In this document: one piece after another, positions 11,454-24,825 of the stretch
How the letters are laid out: the number at the start of each line of letters is the position of its first letter
How positions within the stretch are numbered: the stretch's first letter is position 1
Assembly: GCF_964340395.1 (NCBI RefSeq)
Contig: NC_135555.1
Coordinates: 11,598,931 to 11,662,930 of the forward strand
From: Glandiceps talaboti
Lineage: Eukaryota; Hemichordata; Enteropneusta; Spengelidae
Reading direction: 5' to 3'
DNA: 64,000 bases
Translations under genes and position numbers: made by a program
The notes under the pieces: generated by a model
The model's database searches: none
Seen by the model: the letters and a program-made list of their open reading frames with translations, nothing else
Told to the model about the DNA's origin: nothing

Positions 11454-14116
11454 AAACATTAAAAACACTACACTTTTAAAAGTGTGCAGGAAATCTATGT
11501 GGCTTGACCTCAAGAAGATAGATGAAATTCTACATCTTTGGAGAGAGTAGTACTGTACATAGTACTTTTTAAAAAGTCCATCAGATATATGACCTCTCTT
11601 TATTACTGCTGAGACAGTTTGATGTATTATTTCATAGAATTGAAATTTCTTCCACATGTCAATCATTCCATGCCAATCAATGAATTTTAAAAAAATAGGC
11701 CATCTTGAATGGTTCATTATGGGAATGTACCATTCTATCGATGAACCATTACGGTCCCCCAGATTACTACAACTAGAATAATCACATATTTACATGTGAG
11801 CAGGCTGAGGTGGATTTCAGATTTAATATTAAGATATATCTTTATTCAGCACAGAAATCCAAAAATGTTATGTACTGAAGTTGAAAACTCCTCGACATTG
11901 GTCATTGGAACTGTATAAATTACTTTCTAAACAAGCAACACTGTTCCGTTCAGACTTAAAAAACAAGGGAAATAACCTCATTCAAGGAATTGTTTCATGG
12001 TGTATGGTATAGTAGGGTCAATACCAGTGGTATGGTAATCCTTGGAACCTGTTGGATAGTAGGGATAAACACTGTGAAGGGATAAAGAAATAACATGATG
12101 AGTCTTCATGGAAGTCTTCATGTGAACTACAAATGTTTGACTTGGTGACCCAAATTACAGTGGCACCCCCTGTTTGAGGATGCACAGAAAGAAGTATTTA
12201 TACTATTCAGGCCTTGGGCAGCCTTTTTGTGATAGTACCACAGAGGGCATTGTTTTGTGTTTTTGTTTTTGTGTTGAAAAACAGTAAATTTGTACCATAA
12301 GATTTTATGATTTTATGAAATCAATTATGCAACTCATTCCTTACAATTTTTGTGTCGAACATAAACATAATTTGCAACTAATGAATAGCAATTTCCTTAT
12401 TTGGAAATTTAATTTATGCTTAACATCACTTACAAAGTAACGTAATACTTCCCTTATATGGCAGTAATAGTTCAAGACATACTAGTAGTCAATTTTCACC
12501 AAACATCAAAAAGTAGTTTTTATATGCATGTGCCATCACACTTGTATGGACATTTTGTAAGGTTCGAGTAACTTCTCTGAAATAATTTTTAAATCTTGAA
12601 TAATTTTATTTTGATGACTAAATATTCTACACTTTTGGTCATTTCTAAGATGGATCTTTGAAAAGTGGATATAAGTAACGAAATGTAAATGATATTAATT
12701 AAACAAGTTTAAAAAGACTAATCTCGAAATATCATATTTTGAAGAAGTATATGTACATTTTTGGTCATAGGTAATGTTTTTTTGGGCGTGACATCTTAAT
12801 TTTGCCATTTGTATGTCGAGATAAAGTACACACTTGAGTAGAAACTTTCTATGGACTTTATAAAAGTTGTATAGTTTCAGTGTGTAGTAAAACCAATGGT
12901 AAGTTTGAAGTTACTTTAGTAAGTCTAGGTATCATGTGATGAACAATCTATATTTTACAAAAATGTAAGATCTAATGAGACTTTCTTTCAAGGATTGTAG
13001 TAATCAGTTACAAGCACAGACTTGTTTCATTCAAACTTTGCACAAAGATGAAAAGAATATAAGTAAAAGTTCTTTAGATTAGGCTGGCCATTCTATTTTG
13101 ATGTTTCTTATTTTCCGATCAACCATATATTTCTACAATCCTGTGAAATAATAAAAACGACATAGACATCTATGTGTAATTTAAAAGATATATGGTTCAT
13201 GAGCCATTGCAAACTGACCGATGGGGTTCATGCCGACCTTGACCTTTATTTTGAAGGACGTGTGCATCTTTTATATCATTGGAAAGAAAAACTAGTAGCA
13301 TTTAGTACAAATTAATGTCTGAACATGTTTTAGAAAGTAAAATGTCTGAAAACATTAAACTTTTTGGTTTTGATAAAAAATCAAATAGCATCATGTTTGT
13401 CATAGGAACAAGCAATTAATATCATTAAGTTCAAATGTCTGAACATTTTAAAGGGACTTTGAACTACAGGGATCAATATTTTCATTAAAACTTCTTCTTC
13501 AGCCATAAATAGTACCTCACAGGTTGTCACCTCAACTGTTTTCTTCTTCTGTATATTGAAACCCAGTTTGTTGGATCAATTTCCAGGAGACCAATTATAT
13601 TCTTTGTTAGTCTAGTTCCTATAAGGTATAATCGTTGCGATTTCGCTACAGACGACGTTGGCATCCAGATTATTTCTTAGTTAACCATTAGCAATTTATT
13701 GTAAACTTAACAAACACAATGCAAAGTCTTTAGTTTGTGCATAGTGGAGGGTCTATGGTTTGTGCTATGTCATCAAGATTGCGATAATTAGAAACTTAAT
13801 AGATGTTGCAGCTGTATAATTGTACTAAAGATCATGATCGTTTTTGATAAAGATAACATACAAAATTTTGTTATTTCACTGAAAGTTTTTGAGTTCCCAG
13901 AGACTAATTGTTGCACATTATTTAGCCTGGTATGCTTTGCAAATGTACAGAAGACATTTTATTCTTATGTCCTGGCAGTCTGAGAGTGTAGGACAATTAA
14001 GAAGTGTGGGATGGATTTGATGCCACACTTTGAACTAATTATGCACTGGTTAAATTATATTTTTGCCAGAATAAAAGAGGACATGAGAAAGATAATCCTG
14101 CATGCCAATTGTGTAA
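11454..14116. other. 3' flank of gene A, no further gene seen
   Basis: It includes the presumed 3' UTR. Around 13020-13450 there are remnants of the family with TTCAAACTTTGCACAAAG and GACCTTGACC, and a repeated TCTGAACATTTTA-type segment. No ORF resembles a known protein. Confidence 0.5.
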
Positions 14117-14226
14117 GATGGAATATCTCACATTATTACGGAATCATTATTATGGAAGTTTTGTCTTATAGTCAACTTGTGGCTCATGTGAGATAAGAAT
14201 TCCCAACTTGTGTGAGATATTCCATC
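14117..14226. repeat. Short MITE-like hairpin
   Basis: GATGGAATATCTCACA at 14117-14132 is perfectly mirrored at 14211-14226. The interior is unrelated apart from GTGAGATA fragments. Confidence 0.6.
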
Positions 14227-17014
14227 TCGGCCCACTGGGGTATGGGATTCCAAGTCTCTACAATTTTGGCGTATTTTATTCCAAATTTTTTTCAAAATTA
14301 AAAATTTGTCTTCAGTGAAATTTTCCAGGATTATTTTAGTTAAAATATAAAATCTCCCTGATTTCAGATCATTTAGTGAATGTGATTGGTCTCGATTCAT
14401 TAAGGTAATATGGTGGCTGATGTTTTAAGGAGGAAAAAAACATCATCACATTCTGTAAGATCTTTACAGAATACACATTGTATCTATGCACCACCTTACC
14501 CTTGTGGCATGACAGACCAATATCACCTTCACTCCAGTTCATAAATGTGGCACGATGAATGAATGACGACTTTCAATGTGGCAAATAGTGCAAACACAAT
14601 GTATGTATGCAAAGAATGGATAAAAAAGAATGCATCATAATAGAACATTTTTTAATTCATAATTAAGTAGAATTTTTTGATAAGTTGAGATGTTCATGAA
14701 TGGATTGTGGATTGGTAATCTTTAGAAGTCGAGTGAATAATGTTTGAATAATTTTCATCAGGAGTTGGTATTTTTCACCAATTGATTACTTTTTTGTTAA
14801 CTTTACTTCAGTGAACACCGAGTCAGTGATTGGTGACGGTGTACATTTTAAATACGTAACTGTAGTGGAAGTTTATTATAATGTTAAATGTTGGCAATGT
14901 CACTACCGTAACAGTAAACTTAGTCACACAATGCAGATTTCAAAATTACTGCCTGGATGTTTTACCTCACTCAGTTGGATACTATCCAAATAAAGCATCA
15001 CATTTTTTTCACAGTGCACTACAATTGTCTTTTCTGTGCTGTAGATGATTGCATTAATTGTTTACATGTTTTCATTCATTATATTCAATTATTAGATCGC
15101 TTATTAAGTTCTGAAATATATTTCATAGCAATATTAAGCAATAGATAAAGAAGACCATGCTATTACTGTAGGTTTTCCTAATGAATTAATAAAGTAAATT
15201 AATTTTAAACCATTTTAACAACTACTCTTAATTATTTAAAAGAATGTAAATACATGATATGTAACTATTTTTACCACGTTACTTTTGCATTCGTATTACA
15301 CTGGTGATTTATGTAAAGACTTGATCATTTTAAAGTGGATGTTCATAAATGTATATATTTCCTACTGTGGCAGTCCATATCAACAATGATGAGATCTTTG
15401 CACCTACATTGAAATCAGAAAATGGTAAGACACTGCCAGAAAAAGACAGTACAATCTGAAAAAGACAGTGAAATCTGAAAAAGTAACTGTTGATGTTCTA
15501 CTACTCAATCTTCAAGTCTTTCAGGAATGTGTGCATAAAAACTAGAACAACATGAAGACCTTAAAAACTTATTGGCTTTTGTTTTTGTTTTTGTGATGTT
15601 GCTTACTTACCAAAAATGGAGACATATTGTTTCCTGTAACTGGTCCATCAACAGCTTTTCATAATTTGTATCACACAATTCTAGTTTCCTTTTTTAATAC
15701 TGAATCTTCTGTGTCAGTTTTATCTTTCATTTAACACTTACCAAGTTCTTCTTTAGACACAATGTTTTTAAATTTCCATGTATCTTTTCTTCCTGTTTAT
15801 AATTCTGGGAACTCAACAATGGAATTTCTTCCAACCGCAGCACCTTTTTTGGAAAACAAAATCAAGTTATGGTTTCTCATAGATATGAAATGGTGAAAGT
15901 CGAAATGTTTCAGAATTTGTCATGACTTGCAATAAGTGTTCACCAGATCTCAAATGAATAAACTTTGATAGATACAACATTAAATTGTATATTCTGTATA
16001 TCTTTCACACCTATCATCGAGCTTTAGTTGCATGAAATGTTGTGTCTTACATACAGTGTCATCACTGAGTGATTCAAAGGCAATGAATGCATTCCCTTGT
16101 AAATGTCTGTATGTGAAAAAGGCAGTCTACCCTTAACTGTGGAATATGTGTTAAGTTTCTGTCATTTTTCTTCTATTAAATATTGTAATTTTGATATTGA
16201 AATTCAGAAATGAAAAATAATGTAAACTAATGTTGTATTTTTCTTTTTGGTACTTTACAGGAAAAATAGCTAAAAACACTGACAAATTTGGATAGTGTGC
16301 CTTCTAAACAGAAGACAGTAATTCTATCATCTCAGTGGGAACACACGCATGTTCCACTGTCTTTCAAGTTTGAGCCATGAAAAGCATATTAACTAAAAAC
16401 AATTATCTATGCTTCATTACGTGTACATCTGTGAGATTACCTTCCTGTGCTCATACACATACTAAAGTGCAGCTATATAACCTCTCTAATGTACATGTTG
16501 TAGCTGTCATCAGTACTTTTACATGCATTATTTATCAAGTTAGTGAATCTAAATCTTGAATGATGTGTTTCTCACAACTTTTTTTTTAATTTAATTGAAT
16601 TCGGTTAAATTACAAATATATCCTTTCTATTTCTTTCTAGCATTTACATCATTAATTTTGCGTTCAATTTTAAATGGTCTACTGTTAACTCTTCTTTATA
16701 AAAGAGAAGAAAAATATAAAATCTCTCTCAAAATTAGGTACATCTCAGTCCTGGCAGATAAACCAGGATCTATAAATTGAAAACATTGCAATCACCAATG
16801 ATGTGATTTACACAGCTATCTACATTATCAATTCCAACAGAAAATACGGATTGTTTATACCCTGGTCATTCTACAAGACAACTTGCCTCTGTGTCTAAGT
16901 CACTGCATGGTTCTGAGGTGCTTGTGGGGCGGGGGGGGGGGGGGGGGAAACATACCAAAATCACCATTATTTTTCCCAATCATTCATAAAATATGCTTGA
17001 GGTTATTATAATTT
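14227..17014. other. Intergenic, no gene seen
   Basis: AT-rich. A poly-G run sits at 16930-16947. No exon or RNA gene could be supported. Confidence 0.5.
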
Positions 17015-17105
17015 CAATGTTTTTCTTCATTCGGCCAATGTCATTACTCCCTCGTCTAGCAACCTATAGTGACACCGCCTACCCCATACAGGTAACTCAT
17101 ATTAT
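17015..17105. repeat. Relative of the MITE at 21875
   Basis: TTTTTCTTCATTCGGCC, CGTCTAGCAACCTATAGTGACA and GTAACTCATATTATCC parallel the left arm and interior of the element at 21875-22003. Confidence 0.5.
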
Positions 17106-17514
17106 CCTATGTAAAAGTAATGTGTTACTTACATATTTTCCAGTATGGCAAGCAACAATACAAATTTGTTAGATGATGTGCTTTAAACTTTGGAAAAATT
17201 AGCCAAAAAATTAAAACAAATGTCAATAAGACAAAAATCACATGACATTTTCTCAAGACACCCATTTTACACCAATTCATAGTTTGCAGCTCCAAACATT
17301 TGCAATATTTTATGTACATTAGTCTGACCATTATACCTGTGATGAAATCACTTATCTCAATTCAATTACTATTAATTATGTATCACTAGTGTCTGGATGT
17401 AAAAATATTCAATGTTACAGCACTGAGTTATTGTGAAAAAAACAGCACTGAGTTATTGTGAAAATAACAATGGATTCATCCTATTCTCACCCAGGATTCA
17501 TGACTTACAGAATG

Positions 17515-17517
<3 letters not shown>

Positions 17518-17600
<83 letters not shown>
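17518..17600. repeat. (TA)n microsatellite
   Basis: About 83 bases of pure AT repeat. Confidence 0.97.
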
Positions 17601-17602
<2 letters not shown>

Positions 17603-17780
17603 TATAGGCATGGTAAAATGAGTGTGTGTGTGCGTGTGCCACATTTAAAGTAAAAAAATACCAGATCATTGATCATCAATTGTCTTAGTATATGGTAGAG
17701 ACTTTACTTAGGGTGTGTAGATAGAAAATTGTTCAAATGAAAATTATTGCATCATCAATGCACATTTTATATGCCTCACA
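17601..17780. repeat. Microsatellite-headed dispersed repeat, copy 1
   Basis: GCTATAGGCATGG, then a GT-rich stretch, then TTTAAAGTAAAAAA, GATCATTGATCAT and ACTTTACTTAGGGTGT. The order matches 18450-18760, with the microsatellite at the same internal place. Confidence 0.6.
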
Positions 17781-18464
17781 TCTAGCCCATGCCCATGTCC
17801 ACAGTGACATGATCATATATTGCAAAAATAACAACATTGATGGTTTATAGGCAAGTGGATAAAAATGTTTCTTTTATTAAATTAAGTATACAGTTGTGCT
17901 GTTATTTTTTCAATTCTGTAATTGCAGTTTTTATCCAAATTAATTTGCTATGTGGCATAAATTCATATGATCTTGGTTGATTGTTTCCACAACTTGGGAT
18001 GATAAATACTAAAGCCTCTTGCTAAGTGTTTACACAGTAATATTAAGATATCACAATCATTTTGTAATTTGCTCTTCACGAAAGTTTGTCTTTAACACTT
18101 GAAGGAATTATTGTGTATATATCCAGCTCCATCCCTTTATTAAAATGGTATATATTCTATAATTGTGGTCCCATTCTGGCTTATTTTTTGTGAAAAAGAA
18201 ATATTATGGAAATACATGTCTGCATGCATTGAAACCAGACAAACTCACATTACATCAGTATATTGACATGTGTGTGATATAACCGCTAGGTGTTTTATGT
18301 ACAGTATCAAAGACAAGCAGAAGCATATGCTACAATATTTAGCCATCAACATAAATAAATGTGATGCACAAAGTGGCCACGTAATACTGAGGTAGGTCTT
18401 CTTTTTTTAAATGTCAGAATGTAATTAGCACAACTGAACTGAAAGGTTCAGTAGGGCTATAGGC

Positions 18465-18513
18465 ATGGCTGTATGTATGTATGTATGTATGTATGTATGT
18501 ATGTATGTATGTA

Positions 18514-18548
<35 letters not shown>

Positions 18549-18645
18549 ATGTATGTATGTATGTATGTATGTATGCATGCATGCATGCATGCATGTCTGT
18601 CTGTCTGTCTGTCTGTCTGTATGTCTGTCTGTATGTATGTAAACA
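18465..18645. repeat. (TATG)n/(TCTG)n/(CATG)n microsatellite
   Basis: Blocks of TATG, TCTG, TATG, CATG and TCTG. Long open frames on both strands are artefacts. Confidence 0.97.
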
Positions 18646-19135
18646 ACTTAAAGTAAAAAAACTACTGGACTGATTGCCATGATATTTGGTGGGTACTTTA
18701 CCTTGGGTGTCTAGTGGAGTCATTGTTCAAATCAAAATGATCTTGCCGCTGGTGTGATTTGGGTTAAAAAAATTGATTTTTGGTCAAAGGTCAAAAAACT
18801 TAAAACTCCAAAACTACTCAGCAGATTGATCTGAAATTTGGTTGGAACATTTTTAAAGGTGTTTAGATTAAGAACTGTTCATGACATAATGACCCCATGC
18901 AAATTAGGACTAAAAAATTGTCTATTTGGTCAAAAATCTATAATTCCAAAAGTATGTAGCAGGTTGGGTTGAAATATGATGGGAACGTTCTTAGTGAAGT
19001 TTAGATTAAAAATTGTTCATGTTCATATCACTGATGATCCCATCAGTGATATGCAAATTAGGTCTAAAAATGTGCCTTTTTTGTCAAAAATATATAGTTC
19101 CAAAACTACTGAGCAGTAGGAAGGGTAGGCAAGTT
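18646..19135. repeat. Microsatellite-headed dispersed repeat, copy 2, with internal subrepeats
   Basis: About four degenerate units of roughly 140-150 bp, each with an AA(A/C)T...CCAAAACTACT.AGCAG core, GATCTGAAATTTGGTTGGAAC-like sequence and TTTAGATTAA.AA.TGTTCATG. No coding frame persists. Confidence 0.65.
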
Positions 19136-19266
19136 AGTAAAGATGACAAAAATGTATGCAAACATCCCTAGCAACAAGACCATGTCCATAGCAATGACCA
19201 AATACAGTCGTGCTACAACGCTATTGGCGCTATTTTATTAGAACTCAAGAGATAGACATCTGTCAG

Positions 19267-20010
19267 CTTGTTAGAGTTCTACCAGTTATTACACATGATT
19301 CAACATGTTTTAATCATTGTAAATGTATCAAAATGAAACAACATTATATCAAAGCTGATTATGCTTGTTAGAGCTCTACCAGTTGTTACACATGATTCAA
19401 CATGTTTTAATCATCGTAAATGTATCAAAATGAAACATTATATCAAAGCTGATTATACTTGTTAGAGCTCTACCAGTTGTTACACATGATTCAACATGTT
19501 TTAATCATTGTAATTGTATCAAAATGAAACAACATTATATCAAAGCTGATTATGCTTGTTAGAGCTCTACCAGTTGTTACACATGATTCAACATGTTTTA
19601 ATCATTGTAAATGTATCAGAATGAAACAACATTATATCAAAGCTGATTATGCTTGTTAGAGCTCTAATTGTTACACATGATTCAACATGTTTTAATCATT
19701 GTAAATGTATCAGAATGAAACAACATTATATCAAAGCTGATTATGCTTGTTCGAGCTCTACCAGTTGGTTACACATGATTCAACACGTTTTAATCATCGT
19801 AAATGTATCAAAATGAAACAACATTATATCAAAGCTGATTATGCTTGTTCGAGCTCTACCAGTTGGTTACACATGATTCAACATGTTCTAATCATTGTAA
19901 ATGTATCAAAATGAAACATTATATCTAAGCTGATTATGCTTGTTAGAGCTCGACCAGTTGTTACACATGATTCGACATGTATTAATCATTGTAAATGAAT
20001 AAAATAACAA
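19267..20010. repeat. 97-bp tandem satellite, about 7.7 copies
   Basis: Units begin with CTTGTTAGAGCTCTACCAGT at 19267, 19364, 19458, 19555, 19652, 19746, 19844 and 19939. Spacings are 97, 94, 97, 97, 94, 98 and 95; most variation comes from a missing CAA in ACAACATT or a missing segment of CCAGTTG. Each unit holds a dyad TGATTC-AACATGTT-TTAATCA. The first unit is the most divergent at its left edge, and the array ends in a partial unit. Confidence 0.95.
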
Positions 20011-21874
20011 CTAGTAACCACCACAACCATTAAACAGACTACTTTTGTTAATAAATATTAGCAGTACAGACACAAGTTGGGGGTAGTATTGCAGTATTTA
20101 TATTTAATTATAAACTGGCCTTGATTAAAAAATCATGTTTGCATTTGATTCTTGATCCCATGTGCACATGTGTTTGTTGGTTTGGCATCAACCTTGGTAA
20201 GGTACAGGTATTGAACCTATTATGATTGCAGTAAATGCCCTACCTCGGCTGTCATCATTCAAACAGAATGATATATTTACTTTCGATTTCATGAAATGAA
20301 GTCAAGAAACTCATGCAGTGAGCAGGTGAGTTTACCCCTATCAAGCTGACACACATACAGTATGTTACAATTCTCCCAACTTAGCTTTTGATGAATTTGA
20401 TTCAACCCAAATGTTTGAAATCCATAGAGTTTGATTATACCATTGGGGTTTAATAGGAGCATTTTGTTGTTCAGGATCAAGTTTTTCTGTAATGTGATCT
20501 GCCAGGCATGTGTTTCATATCTAAATTGCTATCCTAATCAGGCATATGGCCTTTACTGATACAACACCAATATATGAAGATAAATCTTTTATGAAATATC
20601 ACACAATTCTGATCATGATCTTTATTTACATTTTAATGTAATCTTAATATTTGTTACATATTGTGGGGATCATGCCCTCACTAGTGAAAACACAATAATA
20701 TGCTGATCTTGTCCTGTAGAACTTGACTGTCATGCAAAACTAGTTACCACATGTGTAAGTAATAATACAAACAAATGAAGAATTTTTTTGCACTAAATTG
20801 CCAAATTTCACACACATGATCACTTCAATATCAGTATAGTCCTGTATGTGATGACCATGTATTTTTTTAATCCCAGAATCAGTATTACCAGTATACTAGT
20901 ACTGTTCTTTGTATGTTATAAAATGGCTTTAGTGATTATCCGTTATCAACCTATATAAATGTGACACATTACATTCACAATTCTGGATGAATTATCACCG
21001 TGAAGGAATGACCTTGTAACTCAATCTCTTTGATAGTAAGTTACAGCCTGTATTAAAGTGTCAACAGATAAAAAGAGGTTTAGTCCAGAACCAGAAATGC
21101 AATTGAATGTAGACAAATTTTTATATTGAAATGGAAAAATGTTCCAAAAATTTTAAAGCATCAAAATCTTTCACTTTATGTTGCTATTATTGTGAGAGGG
21201 CATGCCTAGGCAGATGAGGCTGAGTATCAAAAAGAAAATTTCTCCTCAAAGTAAAAAAAATAATATTTGTGGAAGCACTCTCACCCTGAGGCGCTGATGA
21301 TCATGACGAGCTATCAGTGAAACTATAGATTAATTCATGCACTTCCACAAATTTTTTTGACCCTACTGATACAAATTTTCATTTGATAAAACTACATTAT
21401 TATCATTATTATATAATCCGGTGTATGCATGTGAACGACAGCAAGACCTTCAGAATTTTTGCACTACTTGTAAATTTTGGTACATCTGTTTCTGTTATAT
21501 AGAATTATTTATTTGTTTACTTTTATTTAATTTCAAAAAGCATACATGATCACTTCAGTGAATGCATGAGTACATTCTGTAAGTTTGTTATCAGTTTGTT
21601 ACAAGTCAATAGTTTGTGATCAGATTGTAACAGATATTATTTTGTATGAAAACAGTTTTTGGTCCATGTGATATTACTGATAATTGAACTCTGTATAATG
21701 TATTATACTATGCATGAGTCAAGTTGAACAAAAAATATGGAATATATATGCTGGTCATTTTATGTCACAACAATGCATGTCTATGTCACTGGTTCTACTT
21801 TGTTTGAAATACGTTTAAAAAAATTGCCATTGTATTGATTTTTCTTAGATGTTACTGGTGCTGGTAAAATTATG
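20011..21874. other. Intergenic, no gene seen
   Basis: AT-rich unique-looking sequence. A segment at 21645-21705 (GTATGAAAACAGTTTT, CATGTGATATTACTGATAATT) recurs at 22017-22080. Confidence 0.5.
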
Positions 21875-22003
21875 TTATTCACCAATATTTTTCTTCATTC
21901 AGACAGAAAATACTCATGACTTATCTAGCGACTCATAGTGACAAAGGCCCCTTAGGTCACTCATATTTCTCTTGGCTGAACGAAGAAAAATATTGGGGAA
22001 TAA
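21875..22003. mobile_element. MITE-like element with 28-bp inverted ends
   Basis: TTATTCACCAATATTTTTCTT at the left (arm 21875-21902) is mirrored at 21976-22003 with few mismatches. The interior contains CTAGCGACTCATAGTGACA. It lies between the two copies of a roughly 60-bp direct repeat (21645 and 22017). Confidence 0.75.
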
Positions 22004-23284
22004 TATCTAATTATTTTGTATGAAAACAGTTTTAAATATGGTCCACATGTGATATTTCTGATAATTGAACTCTACATAAATGTACTGTACAGCAGGAATA
22101 CAATATGTGACCCAGGGTATAAATTGTATATCAAAGTTAGTAGTGGTAAACAAGAAGTAAAATGGAGTCTATGGATGACAAAATTTTCTCTGTGAATTAT
22201 ATGATAGCTTATTTTTTAAAACCATTTATGTCTAGCTATTGGGGCTTTACTCAAAAAAAAAAAATATTCAAATGCCTAGTTACTTTGAGAATTAATAACA
22301 ATTGATAGTTTAAAATGAAAGACAACTACTGATGTAATGTGTTACAACAAAATTTGACTCAGTCCAGTATGTACTTAAATGTCAGACTTTATACGACACC
22401 GATGTGATTTGTTACAATAAATTTGACTAAATCGAGAAATTTATCATAGTTGTTGGTAATATAACATGTCCTCTGTGTTTTGTCGTATATATATTTAGTA
22501 TAGATAGTTTCATTTGCAAAGACCTTTAAGTTAATGAAATATCACAGGAAGGCCTATTAAATTTAGCAATTATATACCTACCATGGCTTTAATATCCAAG
22601 AATCAATGATCACTTTTATTTTTTCCATAAATGATCAAAATTAAGCTATGATAATACAAATTATAATAATAAATGTTTTTATGAAATCTTAAGCAATATC
22701 TGCTTATAATAAATAAATAAAACCATATTATCAAAAAGATAAAATACAACAGAAATTGTAGCTTACACGAACAGTTGACCTTTACAGCAGTACTAATTTA
22801 TACTCCACCTGTGAAAAAAGGGCTTTGGCTTTTAAGAATTCAGAAATGTTAAAAAAAGTATAAAATCAATGGAAAATCCTTTAAGCTATAAAGTATTAGA
22901 TAGTAGCTTTATGACATCAATCATCAGAAGATTTGCATTTATACATTTATTGATGTTTACTGTATGTAACTGATAATATAAATATTCACTGATATATATA
23001 TGTATTTATTAAGAGACTCAGTGGAGATAGAAATTGCAAATCACGTATCACATTACTAATTGCATTTATTTAGTATTCAGCTGACATGTCTAGCAGACTC
23101 ATGGTTTGAATTGTCTATTTGATTTTTCACTCAACTTAGATGTATACAAGTTATTCACAAAATACACTGAAAATAACTTAATTTACATCACTAATGTTAG
23201 TTCTTCTTTCTGTTATTTTGATTGTTTTATATATGAACACATTTACACATTAGGGTGTGATTAATGTATACTTTACTTGCCAAT
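22004..23284. other. Intergenic, no gene seen
   Basis: It begins with the second copy of GTATGAAAACAGTTTT...GATAATTGAACTC. Otherwise AT-rich and featureless. Confidence 0.5.
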
Positions 23285-23460
23285 TATGTATGCATGTGTG
23301 TGCATGCATGCATGCATGCATGCATGTGTGCGTGCATGCATGCATGCATGCCGGCCTGTGTGTGTATGCATGTATGTATGTATGTATGTATGTAATGTAT
23401 GTAATGTATGTATTATGTATGTATGTATGTATGTATGCATGTATGTATGTATTATGTAAT
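23285..23460. repeat. (CATG)n/(TATG)n microsatellite
   Basis: CATG units followed by TATG units with a few ATGTA interruptions. Confidence 0.95.
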
Positions 23461-24825
23461 ATTTGTAACTATATTTCAAAAGAGCAATATTTTTTACATG
23501 GTTTCTAAATTTTTATTTTACCAATGTTATAATTTAGTCCCATTTATACAGGCAATGCACCTGACTGCAAGATGGGGTTATGTGTTAATAGATAATGCAT
23601 GAAGAAATTGAAGTGTCTGGAGTAAACCAGCATTAAACCGGCATTGTTTGGTACCTGAAAGCCATTTATCCAGGCACTCTATGATGGGTTCAGTGGTCAA
23701 TAATGCAGGAGGAAACTGAAGTGCTGAGGATAAACAAGTATTGTTCATTACCTGAAAGAATATCACAGCCTTGAATTAACCAAACCTGGGTTGAACTCTG
23801 ACTTATGCAGTGTAAATTGCTATCATTTGGCAACACCGACAACCCTTATATTATGGCAGTACAGTTAGTGAAGTGGTTAAGATACTTCAAGATAAATTTT
23901 TCTAATAAGGCCATCTGATTGACTAATATGCATTTCAATTAGATGATAGTATTAGTGGATTCCCTAATTATGATATCTCAAAGAATATGGCACATCATAG
24001 AGTGCTGATCCCTATCTTGATTTATAGCCTTCCTGTAACCTGTATTCCTACTAACTTCATATGTGGAATAACAATTAATGTAAATTAGAATTAAACTAAT
24101 TGGTATTCTTGAAATGTTTCAGTTAATTGAACACAACCCTGGCTAAACTGACAGGGGGATTTTAAGCTCCTGTAAATGAATTTGTCATTCCTGTTGTGTT
24201 ACTAACACTCAGATCATAGCGTACAGCTATAGTTCAGAGAAGGACATATGCTCTTGAAAATCAGCTTGTCATTCCACTTGAGTTACTAAGACTGGAATAT
24301 GTTTCACTTGATAGCGTACATGCTGCGCCATGTGCAGGTTAAGCTAGCTCAGAGAGGGGTCAAAATTATGCTCTTGGGAACGAGCTTGAGTTTGTTATTT
24401 CTGTTGTGCTAATTATACTGCAGTGTACACTGGTGAATGCAAACATCAATGGCATTCATGTTACAAGCTTTCCTTGTGCATGATTGTATTCTAGTTACCT
24501 GGAAGATTATGATGTCACATACCAAGTTATGCAACATTAGGTATATCCTATTTGTTATCCTGTAATGATCTATGCTGTGTGTGGTTTGCAAGATTTTGAA
24601 TCCCCAGTAACTTGATATTAGGCAATAATTATTACCATAATATCAATATTGTAAGTCTTCCTAAAAAATATGATTATAAATTTAATATCACACGAGTTAA
24701 CAAGTCATTGAAAATGACATAGGCCCCGCTATGATTGAGTTTTAAGGAACTGGCAGTTTATGTTGTCATTTTTAAACCTGGTTAATGTTGTTTGGCCTCA
24801 TATGGTTGTTTTTGATATCACTACT
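23461..24825. other. Intergenic, no gene seen
   Basis: Two degenerate direct repeats: AATGCA.GA.GAAA.TGAAGTG(C/T)(T/C)G followed by CAGTATTAAAC/AAGTATTGTT near 23595 and 23700, and TCAGAGA.GG with TATGCTCTTG near 24233 and 24350. No gene. Confidence 0.45.

Noticed and set aside
21290-21335. CTGATGATC ... GTGAAAC, resembling the hammerhead-like core at 33425
   Set aside because: Stem II does not pair properly, and no GTH cleavage motif or stem I follows.
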